From contig JBEKUY010000003.1 in assembly GCA_049514555.1 (NCBI GenBank), positions 124,001 to 188,000 on the forward strand: a DNA stretch of 64,000 nt. The letters run 5' to 3'. This DNA is from JBEKUY01 sp049514555 (GTDB lineage: Bacteria; Acidobacteriota; Terriglobia; Acidiferrales; UBA7541). Positions 19,135 through 27,797 of this stretch are shown piece by piece. How positions within the stretch are numbered: the stretch's first letter is position 1; every line of letters starts with the position of its first letter. The notes below the pieces were generated by a model. That model was not told the DNA's origin. It ran no database searches and saw only the letters and a program-made list of their open reading frames with translations. Position numbers and translations under genes: made by a program.

Positions 19135-19686
19135 TCAGTGCATGGGGAGGGAGTTGAAGAAACCGAGGGAGGCAAAGCCGAGCCCTGTGCCGAGGAGCGC
19201 GCCGACAAGCACATCGCTCAGGAAATGCATGCCCAGGACGATCCGCGAGATGGCGATGCTCGCGGCGATGAAATAGAGCGGCCATTCCAAGTTGGGATAA
19301 TACGCGCTGACCACAAGAGCAGTAGAAAACGCAGTCATAGCGTGGCCCGAGGGAAACGAGAACTGATCGGGCGGAAGAATCTTCGACCAGCAGTGGGGCT
19401 CAAGCTGGCAAGGCCGCTTGCGGCGGCTCATTTTCTTGAGCGCGCGAAAGAGGAAGATCCCGGCAACGGCGGCGAGCGCAGCGGCCCCGACGGCTTCATA
19501 TCGCGAAGATCCGCCGAAGAGCAGCAGGATCATCCCCAGCGAATACCAGAGCCAGCCATCGCCCAGGCGGGTCGCGGAGAGCATCCAGTAACGAATCCAC
19601 CGGGGAGCACGCCAGCGGTTCAGCCTGCGCATCAACCGAAAATCGCGGCTTTCGATAAAGTCCAGGACCGTTCGTGCGCCAACCAT
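19135..19686 (-). CDS. PAP2-family membrane phosphatase
   Basis: A 183-residue membrane protein with the three acid-phosphatase motifs: KKMSRRKRP, PSGHAMTA and SRIVLGMHFLSDV, the last containing the catalytic His and Asp. About five membrane segments. Relatives dephosphorylate undecaprenyl diphosphate, phosphatidic acid or phosphatidylglycerol phosphate in the periplasm; the substrate here is not determined. It begins 9 nt after the PHP gene stop, so the two are very likely cotranscribed. Confidence 0.88.
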   Translation of the reverse strand: MVGARTVLDFIESRDFRLMRRLNRWRAPRWIRYWMLSATRLGDGWLWYSLGMILLLFGGSSRYEAVGAAALAAVAGIFLFRALKKMSRRKRPCQLEPHCWSKILPPDQFSFPSGHAMTAFSTALVVSAYYPNLEWPLYFIAASIAISRIVLGMHFLSDVLVGALLGTGLGFASLGFFNSLPMH

Positions 19687-19695
19687 GATTTCAGC

Positions 19696-20568
19696 TCACC
19701 GGGCCGGTGTCGTCTGAAACTGCCAGAGCATTCGCGGCGGTGCCCCGCTGCGCGCAAGCCGCGCCGCCCAGGTTTTCGTGAAAAGGAATTCGCTGGCCAC
19801 GTGGCCGAAGGTCGCGAGCGGAACAAGTGCAGCGAGCGGCAGCAGGGCGAGTGTCCAAGGCGTCTCTCGAAGCAGTTCTCCGGTGATGCGCAGAGCGTCC
19901 GCGGTGAGTTTTCCATAGCTGCCGTGGCCGCCGCAGACGTGGCTGCGCCCTGCCCGAAGGCCGGCGAGAAACTCCCCGACGTCGCGCGCACCGGGCACGT
20001 CCATGAAGGCTCTGCCGGCACTCCAAACCGTGTGGGCATCGCTGCCGGCGACCGCGACTTTGCCAAGCTGCACGGCGAGGCGGCCCGCCTCGTCGTTTTG
20101 CCGGCGGAGCATCTGGCCGTTACGGGTTTCGATGGCCGGGATGTAGGACGCGAACCATTCAAAATCCGACGCTTCGCGTCGCCCAGTGAGGCTTGAAAAC
20201 GCGTGATTCAGGGCGAAAAAGAGCCGGCGCTCGGTCAGGTACATGAGCAGGGAAACCAAGTCGGAGCGGCGGCGGGCAATTTCGGCGTGGTCGCGCTCGT
20301 CGATGCCATAGACGCCCAGGTGAATCTCGGTACCGCTCGGCATGGTGCAGGTCACTTCCTCGCTCAGGAAGAAATCCGGGAAATGGCGGAGCGCCTCGGC
20401 GCCGTCAATCGAATTGTGGTCGGTCAGGGTCACCAGCGTCATCCCGCGGCGCTTGAGCGTCTCATAGACCGCCAGGGGATCACTGTAACTCTCACGACAG
20501 AAATGCGTTATGAACGGGGTGTCGCACATCCCCGAAGCGTATGAGTGAACGTGGAGGTCGCAGCGCAT
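19696..20568 (-). CDS. PHP-domain metal-dependent phosphoesterase
   Basis: A 290-residue protein whose N-terminus MRCDLHVHSYAS carries the HxH metal motif of PHP domains. Further ligands appear in LTDHNSIDG, FALNHAF and AGSDAHTVWS. The last 70 residues include a hydrophobic stretch (LALLPLAALVPLATF) that may attach it to the membrane. PHP proteins hydrolyse phosphate esters such as sugar or nucleotide phosphates. It is followed 9 nt later by the PAP2 gene and diverges from the glycosyltransferase at 20735. Confidence 0.85.
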   Translation of the reverse strand: MRCDLHVHSYASGMCDTPFITHFCRESYSDPLAVYETLKRRGMTLVTLTDHNSIDGAEALRHFPDFFLSEEVTCTMPSGTEIHLGVYGIDERDHAEIARRRSDLVSLLMYLTERRLFFALNHAFSSLTGRREASDFEWFASYIPAIETRNGQMLRRQNDEAGRLAVQLGKVAVAGSDAHTVWSAGRAFMDVPGARDVGEFLAGLRAGRSHVCGGHGSYGKLTADALRITGELLRETPWTLALLPLAALVPLATFGHVASEFLFTKTWAARLARSGAPPRMLWQFQTTPAR

Positions 20569-20734
20569 GAACCATTAGTAGGGTAAGGGGATGAATGGGG
20601 TATGAACGGCTGTGGAAAACTCAGTGAGTGTTTTCATGGAACTCATTGAACACATGAGGGTTCCGCGAAACCAGGAACGGCACTTAAATTGCCTTCGCGG
20701 CCGGCCGCTGCTCCGTGGGAGAATATGGGCCAAC

Positions 20735-21904
20735 ATGCCGACAATCGACTTCGTGTTTCACGATGCAGGCGGTGGTCACCGCAACGCCGCCTTCGCACTG
20801 CGGGACGTCATCGCCAGCCAGCAGCGTCCCTGGAAGGTGGGGTTGGTTCAGCTCCAAGACGTCCTTGATCCGCTCGATCTTCTGCGCCGATTGACCGGGG
20901 TGCGCATCCAGGAGTGCTACAACAAGATACTGGAGAATGGGTGGACCCTCGGCACCACGGGGCTTTTGCGGGTCTTACAGGGCACGATTTGGCTCTATCA
21001 CCGGCCCAGCGTGCGGCTGCTCGAGAAGTACTGGCGGGAGCATCCCGCCGACATGGTGGTGTCGATCATCCCGCATTTCAACCGCGCCTTGCGAGAAGCG
21101 TACGCACTCGCGGCGCCGGGAAGGCCTTTCGTCACGATTCTGACCGACATGGCCGATTTTCCGCCACGCTTCTGGATCGAGCGGCAGGAACAGTTTCTCA
21201 TTTGCGGCACAGAACGCGCTGTCGAGCAGGCCCGCGCGTTCGGCCATGACGACGCGCACATCTTCCGCACTTCGGGGATGATCCTGAAGCCGGATTTTTA
21301 CGCCGCAGCGAAATCCGGCCGGGAGACACGGAGGCGTGAACTCGGACTCGAAGCCGACCTGCCGACGGCGATCGTGTTGTTTGGGGGGCACGGCTCGAAG
21401 GTCATGCTGGAGATCGCCGAGCGTCTGGATTCGAGCGGGCGGAGATTGCAGGCGATCTTCATTTGCGGGCGAAACGAGCGTCTGGCGGCGCGTCTCCGAG
21501 CGCGGCACTGGCGGATTCCGGTGCACATCAAGGGATTTACCACGACAGTCTTCGATGACATGTGGGCGGCTGATTTCTTCATTGGTAAGCCGGGCCCGGG
21601 GAGCATTTCCGAAGCGCTGGCGATGGGGTTACCGGTGATCGTCGAGTGCAACGCCTGGACCATGCCGCAGGAACGTTACAACACGGAATGGGTCCGGGAG
21701 AAGCAGGTGGGAATCGTCCTGCGTTCTTTCCGTGGCCTGGAAGCGGCCTTGGCGGAGATGCTGCAACCGGAGCGATTCGCGCGCTTTCGTGCCCAGGTCG
21801 CAGCGCAGCGGAACCGGGCCGTGTTCGAGATTCCGGAGATCTTGGAGCAAATCCTGGAGCGGGCCAGCGCTCGCGAAGGGACGTCGACAAAGAGAGACGG
21901 TTGA
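20735..21904 (+). CDS. MGDG-synthase/MurG-like glycosyltransferase
   Basis: About 389 residues in two Rossmann halves (GT-B). The N-terminus TIDFVFHDAGGGHRNAA resembles the acceptor loop of monogalactosyl/glucosyl-diacylglycerol synthases and MurG. FFIGKPGPGSISEALAMGLPVI is the UDP-sugar-binding region of GT28-type enzymes. It probably glycosylates a membrane lipid such as diacylglycerol, but acceptor and donor are inferred. A longer frame from 20612 is open; the extra 41 residues lack homology-like character, so I favour the ATG at 20735. Confidence 0.8.
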   Translation: MPTIDFVFHDAGGGHRNAAFALRDVIASQQRPWKVGLVQLQDVLDPLDLLRRLTGVRIQECYNKILENGWTLGTTGLLRVLQGTIWLYHRPSVRLLEKYWREHPADMVVSIIPHFNRALREAYALAAPGRPFVTILTDMADFPPRFWIERQEQFLICGTERAVEQARAFGHDDAHIFRTSGMILKPDFYAAAKSGRETRRRELGLEADLPTAIVLFGGHGSKVMLEIAERLDSSGRRLQAIFICGRNERLAARLRARHWRIPVHIKGFTTTVFDDMWAADFFIGKPGPGSISEALAMGLPVIVECNAWTMPQERYNTEWVREKQVGIVLRSFRGLEAALAEMLQPERFARFRAQVAAQRNRAVFEIPEILEQILERASAREGTSTKRDG

Positions 21905-22197
21905 AGCTGGGTCCTTCCCAAAGTGGGACAGGCGAGCACCAGATTGAACCGGCTGAAGCCGCGCACCGATCACGTTAGACGAATTCAATCCCGGACTCCG
22001 CACAAAACAGGGCAGTTGCCAGACGGACGGAACGTTGGGGAGTCTGGCCAAGTGCTTGCAAAGCATGTGGTCCGTGGGCGCACTCCAGTTGACGGTTTGC
22101 AGGGAAAGGCAAGCGGGGGGGAAGGGGCCCGCTGCCGATCCACGCAAAACGTTCCCACCTGCCTCTGAGAGGGAAGCTAGGATGGATGACCCCACGC

Positions 22198-22220
22198 CCC
22201 GGTGTGAAAACGACACCGGG
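22198..22220 (+). repeat. 8-bp perfect hairpin upstream of terminator
   Basis: CCCGGTGT and ACACCGGG flank a 7-nt loop (GAAAACG). It lies 17 nt before the terminator stem and could form a tandem hairpin with it. Confidence 0.5.
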
Positions 22221-22237
22221 AATGGAGTGCGCTCTTC

Positions 22238-22273
22238 GGGGCTCCCGGTCCCAAGCGGGAGCCCCATTTTTTT
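22238..22273 (+). terminator. Strong rho-independent terminator
   Basis: A perfect 10-bp stem, GGGGCTCCCG (22238-22247) with CGGGAGCCCC (22256-22265), 8-nt loop, followed by A and seven T. The T run is only on the plus-strand side, so it stops transcripts coming from the left. Confidence 0.9.
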
Positions 22274-22349
22274 CCCGCCTGACAGTTAGTCTCGCGACCC
22301 GACGGCGAAGACCCGCCTGGGCAATTGCCCAAACCTTATCGAAGAAGAT

Positions 22350-22571
22350 TCAGTTGACTCGGCGGACGACTGGGATTTTCGCCTGTCGAAGGACGTTCGT
22401 AACTTCAGTTTCCTTGAGCCGCGAGGCGTCGTATTCGAACGAGAGGCGTCGCAGCGCCTCATCCACGTGGAATCGACGCAGGCCGTAGGTGTTCGCAAAC
22501 TCGCCGAGACGCCGAAGCTGATCCGGTCCGAGCGACTCCTGCAGTTCGTAGGTAATCTCGACGAGCGTCAT
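22350..22571 (-). CDS. Small HMA-like protein lacking metal-binding cysteines
   Basis: A 73-residue protein with a beta-alpha-beta-beta-alpha-beta hydrophobic pattern (LVEITYEL; helix DQLRRLGEFA; FHVDEALRRLSFEYD; helix ETEVTNVLRQA; IPVVR) like heavy-metal-associated domains, including the FEYD segment and the following helix. It has no cysteine at all, so a CxxC metal site is absent. It diverges from the copper ATPase, which itself has no N-terminal HMA domain. A partner or sensor role is inferred. There is no SD; TATACT lies exactly 6 nt before the ATG. Confidence 0.6.
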   Translation of the reverse strand: MTLVEITYELQESLGPDQLRRLGEFANTYGLRRFHVDEALRRLSFEYDASRLKETEVTNVLRQAKIPVVRRVN

Positions 22572-22584
22572 GCGAAGAGTATAG

Positions 22585-22590
22585 CAGCGC
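22585..22590 (-). promoter_or_regulatory. Minus-strand TAnnnT box at start-proximal position (TATAGC-side hexamer of HMA-like gene)
   Basis: Reading the minus strand, a TATACT hexamer (about 22578-22583, its edges shared with this interval's left flank) is followed by CTTCGC and the ATG of the HMA-like gene. Spacing of 6 nt puts the transcription start at or next to the A of the ATG. No clear -35 is visible. Coordinates are given to within a few bases. Confidence 0.35.
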
Positions 22591-22636
22591 CACAGTCCTT
22601 GGCCGACGACTGTTACCCCCGAGGAAGAGATTCATC

Positions 22637-22642
22637 TAAGAT
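22637..22642 (+). promoter_or_regulatory. -10-like box TAAGAT placed for a leaderless copA start
   Basis: TAAGAT ends at 22642, then AACGGC, then the copA ATG at 22649. The 6-nt gap mirrors the divergent gene on the other strand. There is no SD next to the ATG; AGGAAG at 22622-22627 is too far away. Confidence 0.4.
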
Positions 22643-22648
22643 AACGGC

Positions 22649-25123
22649 ATGCCAGAAGAAAAGATTCCCGGGCTAGGTCAGGACAACCCATTTCGCGTGA
22701 TTTCGCCGGGTGCCGCAGCGAAGGATCCTGTTTGCGGGATGAGCGTCGCGCCCGAGCGGGCTGCGGCGCGGCTCGAGCACGAGGGCCGCACCTACTACTT
22801 CTGCAGCGCGCGATGCGCCGAGCGCTTTCGCGCCGAGCCGGGGAAGTTTCTTGCGGCACCGGGGGCGGCGAGGATGCAACCGGCGCCGACTGGGAACCTC
22901 GTGGGCATGGTCGGGATCGGAACGGCAATGCCCGCGCCGTCCGAGCGGCCTCGCAGTGGTGCGAAGGCAGAGCCTGCTGGCGCCGCGGACCTGCGCGAAT
23001 ACACCTGCCCAATGCATCCGGAAGTGGTGCGGAAAGGGCCGGGGAGCTGTCCCCGTTGCGGGATGGCGCTCGAGCCGCGGGAAGTTTCTCTCGAAGCTGA
23101 AGAGCGAGCCGATCCCGAGTGGCTTTCGATGACGCGGCGTTTTTGGGTGAGCGCAGTGCTGACACTGCCGGTCCTCGTCATCGCCATGTCCGGAGCGATG
23201 TTCGGGATGAGGGGGCAGATCCACGGCCCGGGGCGCACGGCGTGGCTGTGGGTGGAGCTGGGGCTGACGACGCCGGTCGTGTTGTGGGGCGGGTGGCCGT
23301 TTTTCGCACGGGCGTGGGCGTCGCTCATTCACCGCAGCCCGAACATGTTCACGCTGATTGCGGCTGGGACGGGAGCGGCGTACATCGAAAGCGTCGCAGC
23401 CACCGTCGCTCCGCAAGTTTTTCCGGCGTCGTTCCGCGGGACGCATGGCGAGGTGGCAGTGTATTTCGAGTCGGCGGCGGTGATTACGACGCTGGTGCTG
23501 CTCGGGCAAGTGCTGGAGCTGCGCGCGCGACGAAGCACCTCGGGCGCGATTCGCGCGCTGCTGGGACTTCAGCCAAAGACGGCCCGGCGAGTCGAGCAGG
23601 ACGGCGCCGAACGAGACGTGCCGCTCGAGAACATCCAGCGCGGCGATACGCTTCGCGTCCGGCCGGGGGAGAAGATCCCTGTGGACGGGAGGGTGATGGA
23701 CGGCGCGACCGCGGTGGATGAATCCATGTTGACGGGCGAACCACTGCCCGTCGAGAAGCGGCCGGGGAATCGCGTGACTGCCGGCACGGTGAATTCTACC
23801 GGCAGCTTCCTGATGCAGGCGGAGCGCGTGGGACGCGAGACGCTTCTGGCGCACATTGTGAAGATGGTCGGCGAGGCGCAGCGCAGCCGGGCGCCCATCC
23901 AGCGGCTGGCGGACGTTGTCGCGGCATACTTCGTGCCCGCCGTGGTGGGCGCCGCGGTGGTGGCGTTTGTGGGATGGTCGCTCTGGGGGCCGGAGCCGCG
24001 GCTGGCGCACGGGCTGTTGGCAGCGGTCTCCGTACTGATCATCGCCTGCCCATGCGCGCTGGGGCTGGCGACGCCGATGGCGGTGATGGTGGGCGTGGGG
24101 CGTGGGGCGACGGCGGGGGTACTAATCAAGGACGCGCAGGCGCTTGAGATTCTGGGAAAAGTGGACACGCTCGTCGTGGACAAGACCGGGACACTGACGG
24201 AAGGGAAACCGCGCGTGGCATCGGTCCAGGTTTTCGAGGGCGCCGGCATCGATGAGGCGGAGCTGCTGCGAATTGCGGCGAGCCTCGAGAGGCAGAGCGA
24301 ACATCCGCTGGCGGGGGCAATTGTCGCGGCGGCGGAAGAAAGGAAGCTGACGCTCGAATCGGTCCAGGATTTCAAATCGGTGGCGGGGCAGGGAGTGCGT
24401 GGAAGAGTCGCCGGGCGGCGCGTGGCGCTCGGTACAAGCAGATTCCTTGCGAGCATCGGCGTGCCGCTGGGTACATCGCGCGGTGAAGCGCTCGCGGGCG
24501 AGCGATCGTCGGTTTCGAGCGTAAACATCGTGGTCGAAGGGCGCGCGGCAGGCGCGATTACATTGGCCGATCCGATCAAAGCCACGACGGCGGAGGCGGT
24601 CGCCCGGCTGCATCGAGACGGCGTGCGCATCGTGATGGCCACGGGCGATCGGAGAGAGAGCGCGCAGCGCGTGGCGCAAGAGCTCGGGATCGATGCAGTG
24701 GAAGCGGAGCTGCTGCCCGAACAGAAGATCGATCTGATCCGCCGGCTGAAGCAGCAAGGCCATATCGTGGCCATGGCGGGGGACGGAATCAACGACGCGC
24801 CGGCGCTGGCGGCGGCCGACGTGGGCATCGCCATGGGCACAGGCACCGACGTAGCCATGGAGAGCGCGGGCGTGACTTTGGTGCAGGGCGATTTGCGGAG
24901 CATCGCTCGCGCCCGGGAATTGAGCCGCGCGACGATGCGCAACATTCGCCAAAATTTGTTCTTCGCGTTTATCTATAACGCGATCGGGGTGCCGCTGGCA
25001 GCCGGAGTCTTCTATCCGCTCCTTGGATGGCTGCTGAGCCCGATGATTGCGAGCGCGGCGATGAGCTTCAGCTCGGTCTCGGTGATCGGCAACGCCCTCC
25101 GCCTGCGGAGAATAGCCCTCTAG
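22649..25123 (+). CDS. copA: Copper-type P1B ATPase with YHS and CPMHPE metal domains
   Basis: An 824-residue membrane pump that exports Cu(I) or a related soft metal using ATP. The N-terminus holds a YHS domain (DPVCGM, 26-31, with the FCSARC cysteines near 51-56) and a heavy-metal-binding domain (CPMHPE...CPRCGMAL, 120-141) instead of an HMA domain. The core has about eight membrane segments, the TGE actuator loop (362-364), CPC (467-469) in the ion path, DKTGT (511-515, phosphorylated Asp), SEHPLAG and GDGINDAPAL. CPC and the SEHP motif fit Cu(I)/Ag(I) specificity. Likely copper detoxification. Confidence 0.92.
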   Translation: MPEEKIPGLGQDNPFRVISPGAAAKDPVCGMSVAPERAAARLEHEGRTYYFCSARCAERFRAEPGKFLAAPGAARMQPAPTGNLVGMVGIGTAMPAPSERPRSGAKAEPAGAADLREYTCPMHPEVVRKGPGSCPRCGMALEPREVSLEAEERADPEWLSMTRRFWVSAVLTLPVLVIAMSGAMFGMRGQIHGPGRTAWLWVELGLTTPVVLWGGWPFFARAWASLIHRSPNMFTLIAAGTGAAYIESVAATVAPQVFPASFRGTHGEVAVYFESAAVITTLVLLGQVLELRARRSTSGAIRALLGLQPKTARRVEQDGAERDVPLENIQRGDTLRVRPGEKIPVDGRVMDGATAVDESMLTGEPLPVEKRPGNRVTAGTVNSTGSFLMQAERVGRETLLAHIVKMVGEAQRSRAPIQRLADVVAAYFVPAVVGAAVVAFVGWSLWGPEPRLAHGLLAAVSVLIIACPCALGLATPMAVMVGVGRGATAGVLIKDAQALEILGKVDTLVVDKTGTLTEGKPRVASVQVFEGAGIDEAELLRIAASLERQSEHPLAGAIVAAAEERKLTLESVQDFKSVAGQGVRGRVAGRRVALGTSRFLASIGVPLGTSRGEALAGERSSVSSVNIVVEGRAAGAITLADPIKATTAEAVARLHRDGVRIVMATGDRRESAQRVAQELGIDAVEAELLPEQKIDLIRRLKQQGHIVAMAGDGINDAPALAAADVGIAMGTGTDVAMESAGVTLVQGDLRSIARARELSRATMRNIRQNLFFAFIYNAIGVPLAAGVFYPLLGWLLSPMIASAAMSFSSVSVIGNALRLRRIAL

Positions 25124-25282
25124 CCGTTTGCGTCCCATTGTGAACGGGCTTGTAGCCTGAAGAGCCATTCTGCCGGGACGGTTTGGGACGCGCCCCGTCT
25201 AAGTACCCTAGATATGGAACATCTAGCGCTGTCGCGACGTATGACTAATTGACGGCTATATCTGTAGATCGGGGGCCCGACC

Positions 25283-26512
25283 ATGCTGACAAACGGGAAT
25301 GGAAAGAACGGCAAGAATGGCAAGAGGCGGAAGCGCCGGCTGATCTGGGGAGTGGCGATCGGCGTCTTGGTGCTTGCGGCCGGGTATGGAGTGACCGCAG
25401 CGTTGCGGCCGAACAACACCATTGATCCGTCCAAACTGGCGCGCGTCGAGCGGGGCGATTTGGCGCGCGTCGTGGTAGCCACCGGCAAAGTTCAGCCGAT
25501 CACAAAGGTCGAGGTCAAGTCGAAAGCCAGCGGGATCGTGAAAAAACTTTATGTGGATTATGGCGAACGCGTGAAAGCAGGCCAGCTTCTCGCGGACCTC
25601 GACAAGGTGCAACTCGAGGCCAGCGTCCGGGAAGCGCGCGCGAACTTGCAGGCTGCCGAGGCCGCCCGGGAGAGCGCGGGCGCGACGCTCGAGCGCAACA
25701 AGGTGGATGCGGAGGGGCCCGACGTGCCGTTTCTCAAGCTGACCCAGGACCGGGCGGAGCAGATGTACAAAGACGGAGTGATGGCCAAGGCGGTGGTGGA
25801 GGATGCTGAAAAGAACTATCAGATGGCGTTGAACAAACAGATGAGCGCGGTGCGGAACATTGCCGTATCGCGGGCGGAGCTGGCCAAGGCGGAAGCGCAG
25901 GTCGCGCAGGCGCGCGCGGCGCTGGAGAACGCGGACGAAGATTTGAAGAACTCGACGATCGTGAGCCCGATTGACGGGCTGGTGCTCTCGCGGGACGTCG
26001 AGGTGGGCGATGCCGTGAGCTCGATCCTGGTGCTGGGCTCGCAGGCCACCCTGATCATGACGCTGGGTGACACGAACGAAGTGTACGTGCAGGGAAAAGT
26101 CGACGAGGCCGACATCGGCAAGGTGTACCTGAACCAGCCGGCGCGCATCGTGGTGGAATCCTTCAAGGACAAGAAATACGTGGGCAAGGTGACGAAGATC
26201 TCCCCGCTCGGAAAGGAAAAGGACAACGTCACGACGTTCGAGGTGCGCGTATCCATTTCCAATCCCTCGGGAGAGCTCAAGGCCAATATGAGCGCCAATG
26301 CGGAAATCGTGCTGGAAGAGAAGAAGAACGTGCTTATGGTTCCGGAAGCCTCGTTGATCTACGACAAGGACCGCAACGCCTCGATCGAGCTGCCCGATGC
26401 GAAGGGCGAAAAGGGCCGGCGGAAGATCAGCGTGAAATTGGGGATCTCCAACGGCGTCAAGACGGAGATTCTTGCGGGCTTGAATGAGAAGCAACAGGTC
26501 ATTCTGCAGTAG
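25283..26512 (+). CDS. MacA/HlyD-type periplasmic adaptor (membrane fusion protein)
   Basis: A 409-residue adaptor. A Lys/Asn-rich cytoplasmic start leads to one membrane anchor (about 20-40). A split biotinyl-lipoyl domain (VVVATGKVQPITKVEVKSKA and later LKNSTIVSPIDGLVLSR) brackets an Ala/Glu-rich alpha-helical hairpin (about 110-225), then a beta-barrel and membrane-proximal domain. It lies directly upstream of two MacB-like permeases and probably links them to an outer membrane channel. No TolC gene or ABC ATPase is nearby. Confidence 0.86.
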   Translation: MLTNGNGKNGKNGKRRKRRLIWGVAIGVLVLAAGYGVTAALRPNNTIDPSKLARVERGDLARVVVATGKVQPITKVEVKSKASGIVKKLYVDYGERVKAGQLLADLDKVQLEASVREARANLQAAEAARESAGATLERNKVDAEGPDVPFLKLTQDRAEQMYKDGVMAKAVVEDAEKNYQMALNKQMSAVRNIAVSRAELAKAEAQVAQARAALENADEDLKNSTIVSPIDGLVLSRDVEVGDAVSSILVLGSQATLIMTLGDTNEVYVQGKVDEADIGKVYLNQPARIVVESFKDKKYVGKVTKISPLGKEKDNVTTFEVRVSISNPSGELKANMSANAEIVLEEKKNVLMVPEASLIYDKDRNASIELPDAKGEKGRRKISVKLGISNGVKTEILAGLNEKQQVILQ

Positions 26513-26540
26513 CCGCGCCGCGTAACGGAGGCTGAGGCTC

Positions 26541-27797
26541 GTGTCATTCCGCGATCTACTGGCCGATACCATCGGGACGCTCTGGGCTCACAAGCGCCGG
26601 ACGTTTCTGACGATGTTCGGGATCGCCTGGGGCGTCATTTCGATCACGCTGATGATGGCCGGGGGCGAAGGCATGCGCGTGGGGATCGACACTCAGAATC
26701 AAACCTTCGGCAAGGATGTGATGATCTTCTTCACCGGCCGCACGAGCATGCAGGCGGGTGGAATGCGCGCGGGGCGCGCTACGCAGTGGAAGGCCGGCGA
26801 TTATCTCCAGGTGCGCAAGGAATCGCCCGCGTGCAAGTACGTGATGCCGGAGCTCGGCAACGAGCTGCAAACACGCAGCCTCTACAACAGCGGCACCATC
26901 AGCACCGTCGGCTCGCTGCCTCCGTTCGCCGAGATTCGCAGCGTGGACGTCCTCGACGGCCGCTTCTACAACGAGGAAGACAATGCCGAAGGACGGCGCG
27001 TGGCTTTCCTCGGCAGCGACGCGAAGAAACAGCTCTTCGCCGAGCGCTCCGCTGTCGGCGAGACCATCTGGCTCAACGGCGTACCCTACACCGTGATTGG
27101 CACGATGAAGCCCAAGGACCAGAATTCCAGCTACGACGGCTTCGACACCCGGAAAGTCTTCCTGCCATTCAATTCGATGCTTCGCGATTTTCCGAACAAG
27201 GCGCCCGCGGAACCCGACGATGTCGATCGGCTGCTGGTGGCGCCGTGGTCGCTGGCTACACATGTGGAGTGCGTTCGCCAGGTTCGGACGACCCTTGGAC
27301 GTCTGCACAACTTCGATCCACGGGACGAAGAGGCGACGCCCGTGTGGGACACGATCAAAGGCGCGGAGGCGCGGCGGCTGATTTTCGACGGAATGGAAGT
27401 CTTCTTGGGTGCTGTGGGCGTCGCCACGCTGTTTCTCGGCGGGCTCAGCGTGATGAACGTGATGCTGGTTTCGGTGCGGGAGCGGACGCGCGAGATCGGG
27501 GTGCGCATGGCCCTCGGCGCGACGCGCCGGTCGATTCTACGGCAGTTTTTCCTTGAAACGGTGATCGTGGCATTGATCAGCGGAGGCACGGGGCTGGCCA
27601 TCGCCTACGGGCTCTGTTGGCTCGTGGATCTGATACCGATGCCCCGGTTCTTTGCCGGGATGCTGACGAGCTGGAAGCTGGGCGTTTTGTCCATCGGGCT
27701 GCTCGGTGCGGTAGCCGTGCTTTCAGGCCTTTACCCGGCCAGCCGCGCCGCCGAAGTCGATCCGATCGAGGCGCTGCGCTTCGAGGCAGGAGGCTAG
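26541..27797 (+). CDS. MacB-like ABC transporter permease 1
   Basis: A 418-residue permease of the MacB_PCD/FtsX type. The first membrane segment is about 20-45, followed by a large periplasmic domain, then three C-terminal segments starting near residue 290 (GVATLFLGGLSVMNVMLVSV). The cytoplasmic loop VRERTREIGVRMALGAT is the coupling loop seen in MacB/LolC-type permeases. No ATP-binding domain is attached, unlike true MacB. Start GTG with GGAGG at 26527-26531. The next gene begins directly after the stop. Confidence 0.88.
   Translation: MSFRDLLADTIGTLWAHKRRTFLTMFGIAWGVISITLMMAGGEGMRVGIDTQNQTFGKDVMIFFTGRTSMQAGGMRAGRATQWKAGDYLQVRKESPACKYVMPELGNELQTRSLYNSGTISTVGSLPPFAEIRSVDVLDGRFYNEEDNAEGRRVAFLGSDAKKQLFAERSAVGETIWLNGVPYTVIGTMKPKDQNSSYDGFDTRKVFLPFNSMLRDFPNKAPAEPDDVDRLLVAPWSLATHVECVRQVRTTLGRLHNFDPRDEEATPVWDTIKGAEARRLIFDGMEVFLGAVGVATLFLGGLSVMNVMLVSVRERTREIGVRMALGATRRSILRQFFLETVIVALISGGTGLAIAYGLCWLVDLIPMPRFFAGMLTSWKLGVLSIGLLGAVAVLSGLYPASRAAEVDPIEALRFEAGG

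Larger units (their letters stand above)
21905..22349 (+). ncRNA. Possible structured RNA or long 3' UTR ending in a terminator
   Basis: About 330 nt without a convincing gene, ending at an intrinsic terminator (22238-22273). Local stems seen directly: CCAGAC/GTCTGG (22019-22024 with its partner about 17 nt on), TGCTT-GCA-AAGCA inside CCA...TGG, and CCCGGTGT (22198-22205) with ACACCGGG (22213-22220). I do not recognise RNase P, SRP, 6S, tmRNA or a known riboswitch. It may be an untranslated tail of the glycosyltransferase mRNA or a separate small RNA. Confidence 0.3.

Noticed and set aside
18916..20196. 426-codon plus-strand frame
   Set aside because: Runs antisense across three minus-strand genes with clear domains; composition is Arg/Glu/Pro-rich and shows no fold.
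25208..25226. CTAGAT/ATCTAG inverted repeat upstream of the MacA-like gene
   Set aside because: Only 6-bp arms and no promoter elements at useful spacing; could easily be chance.
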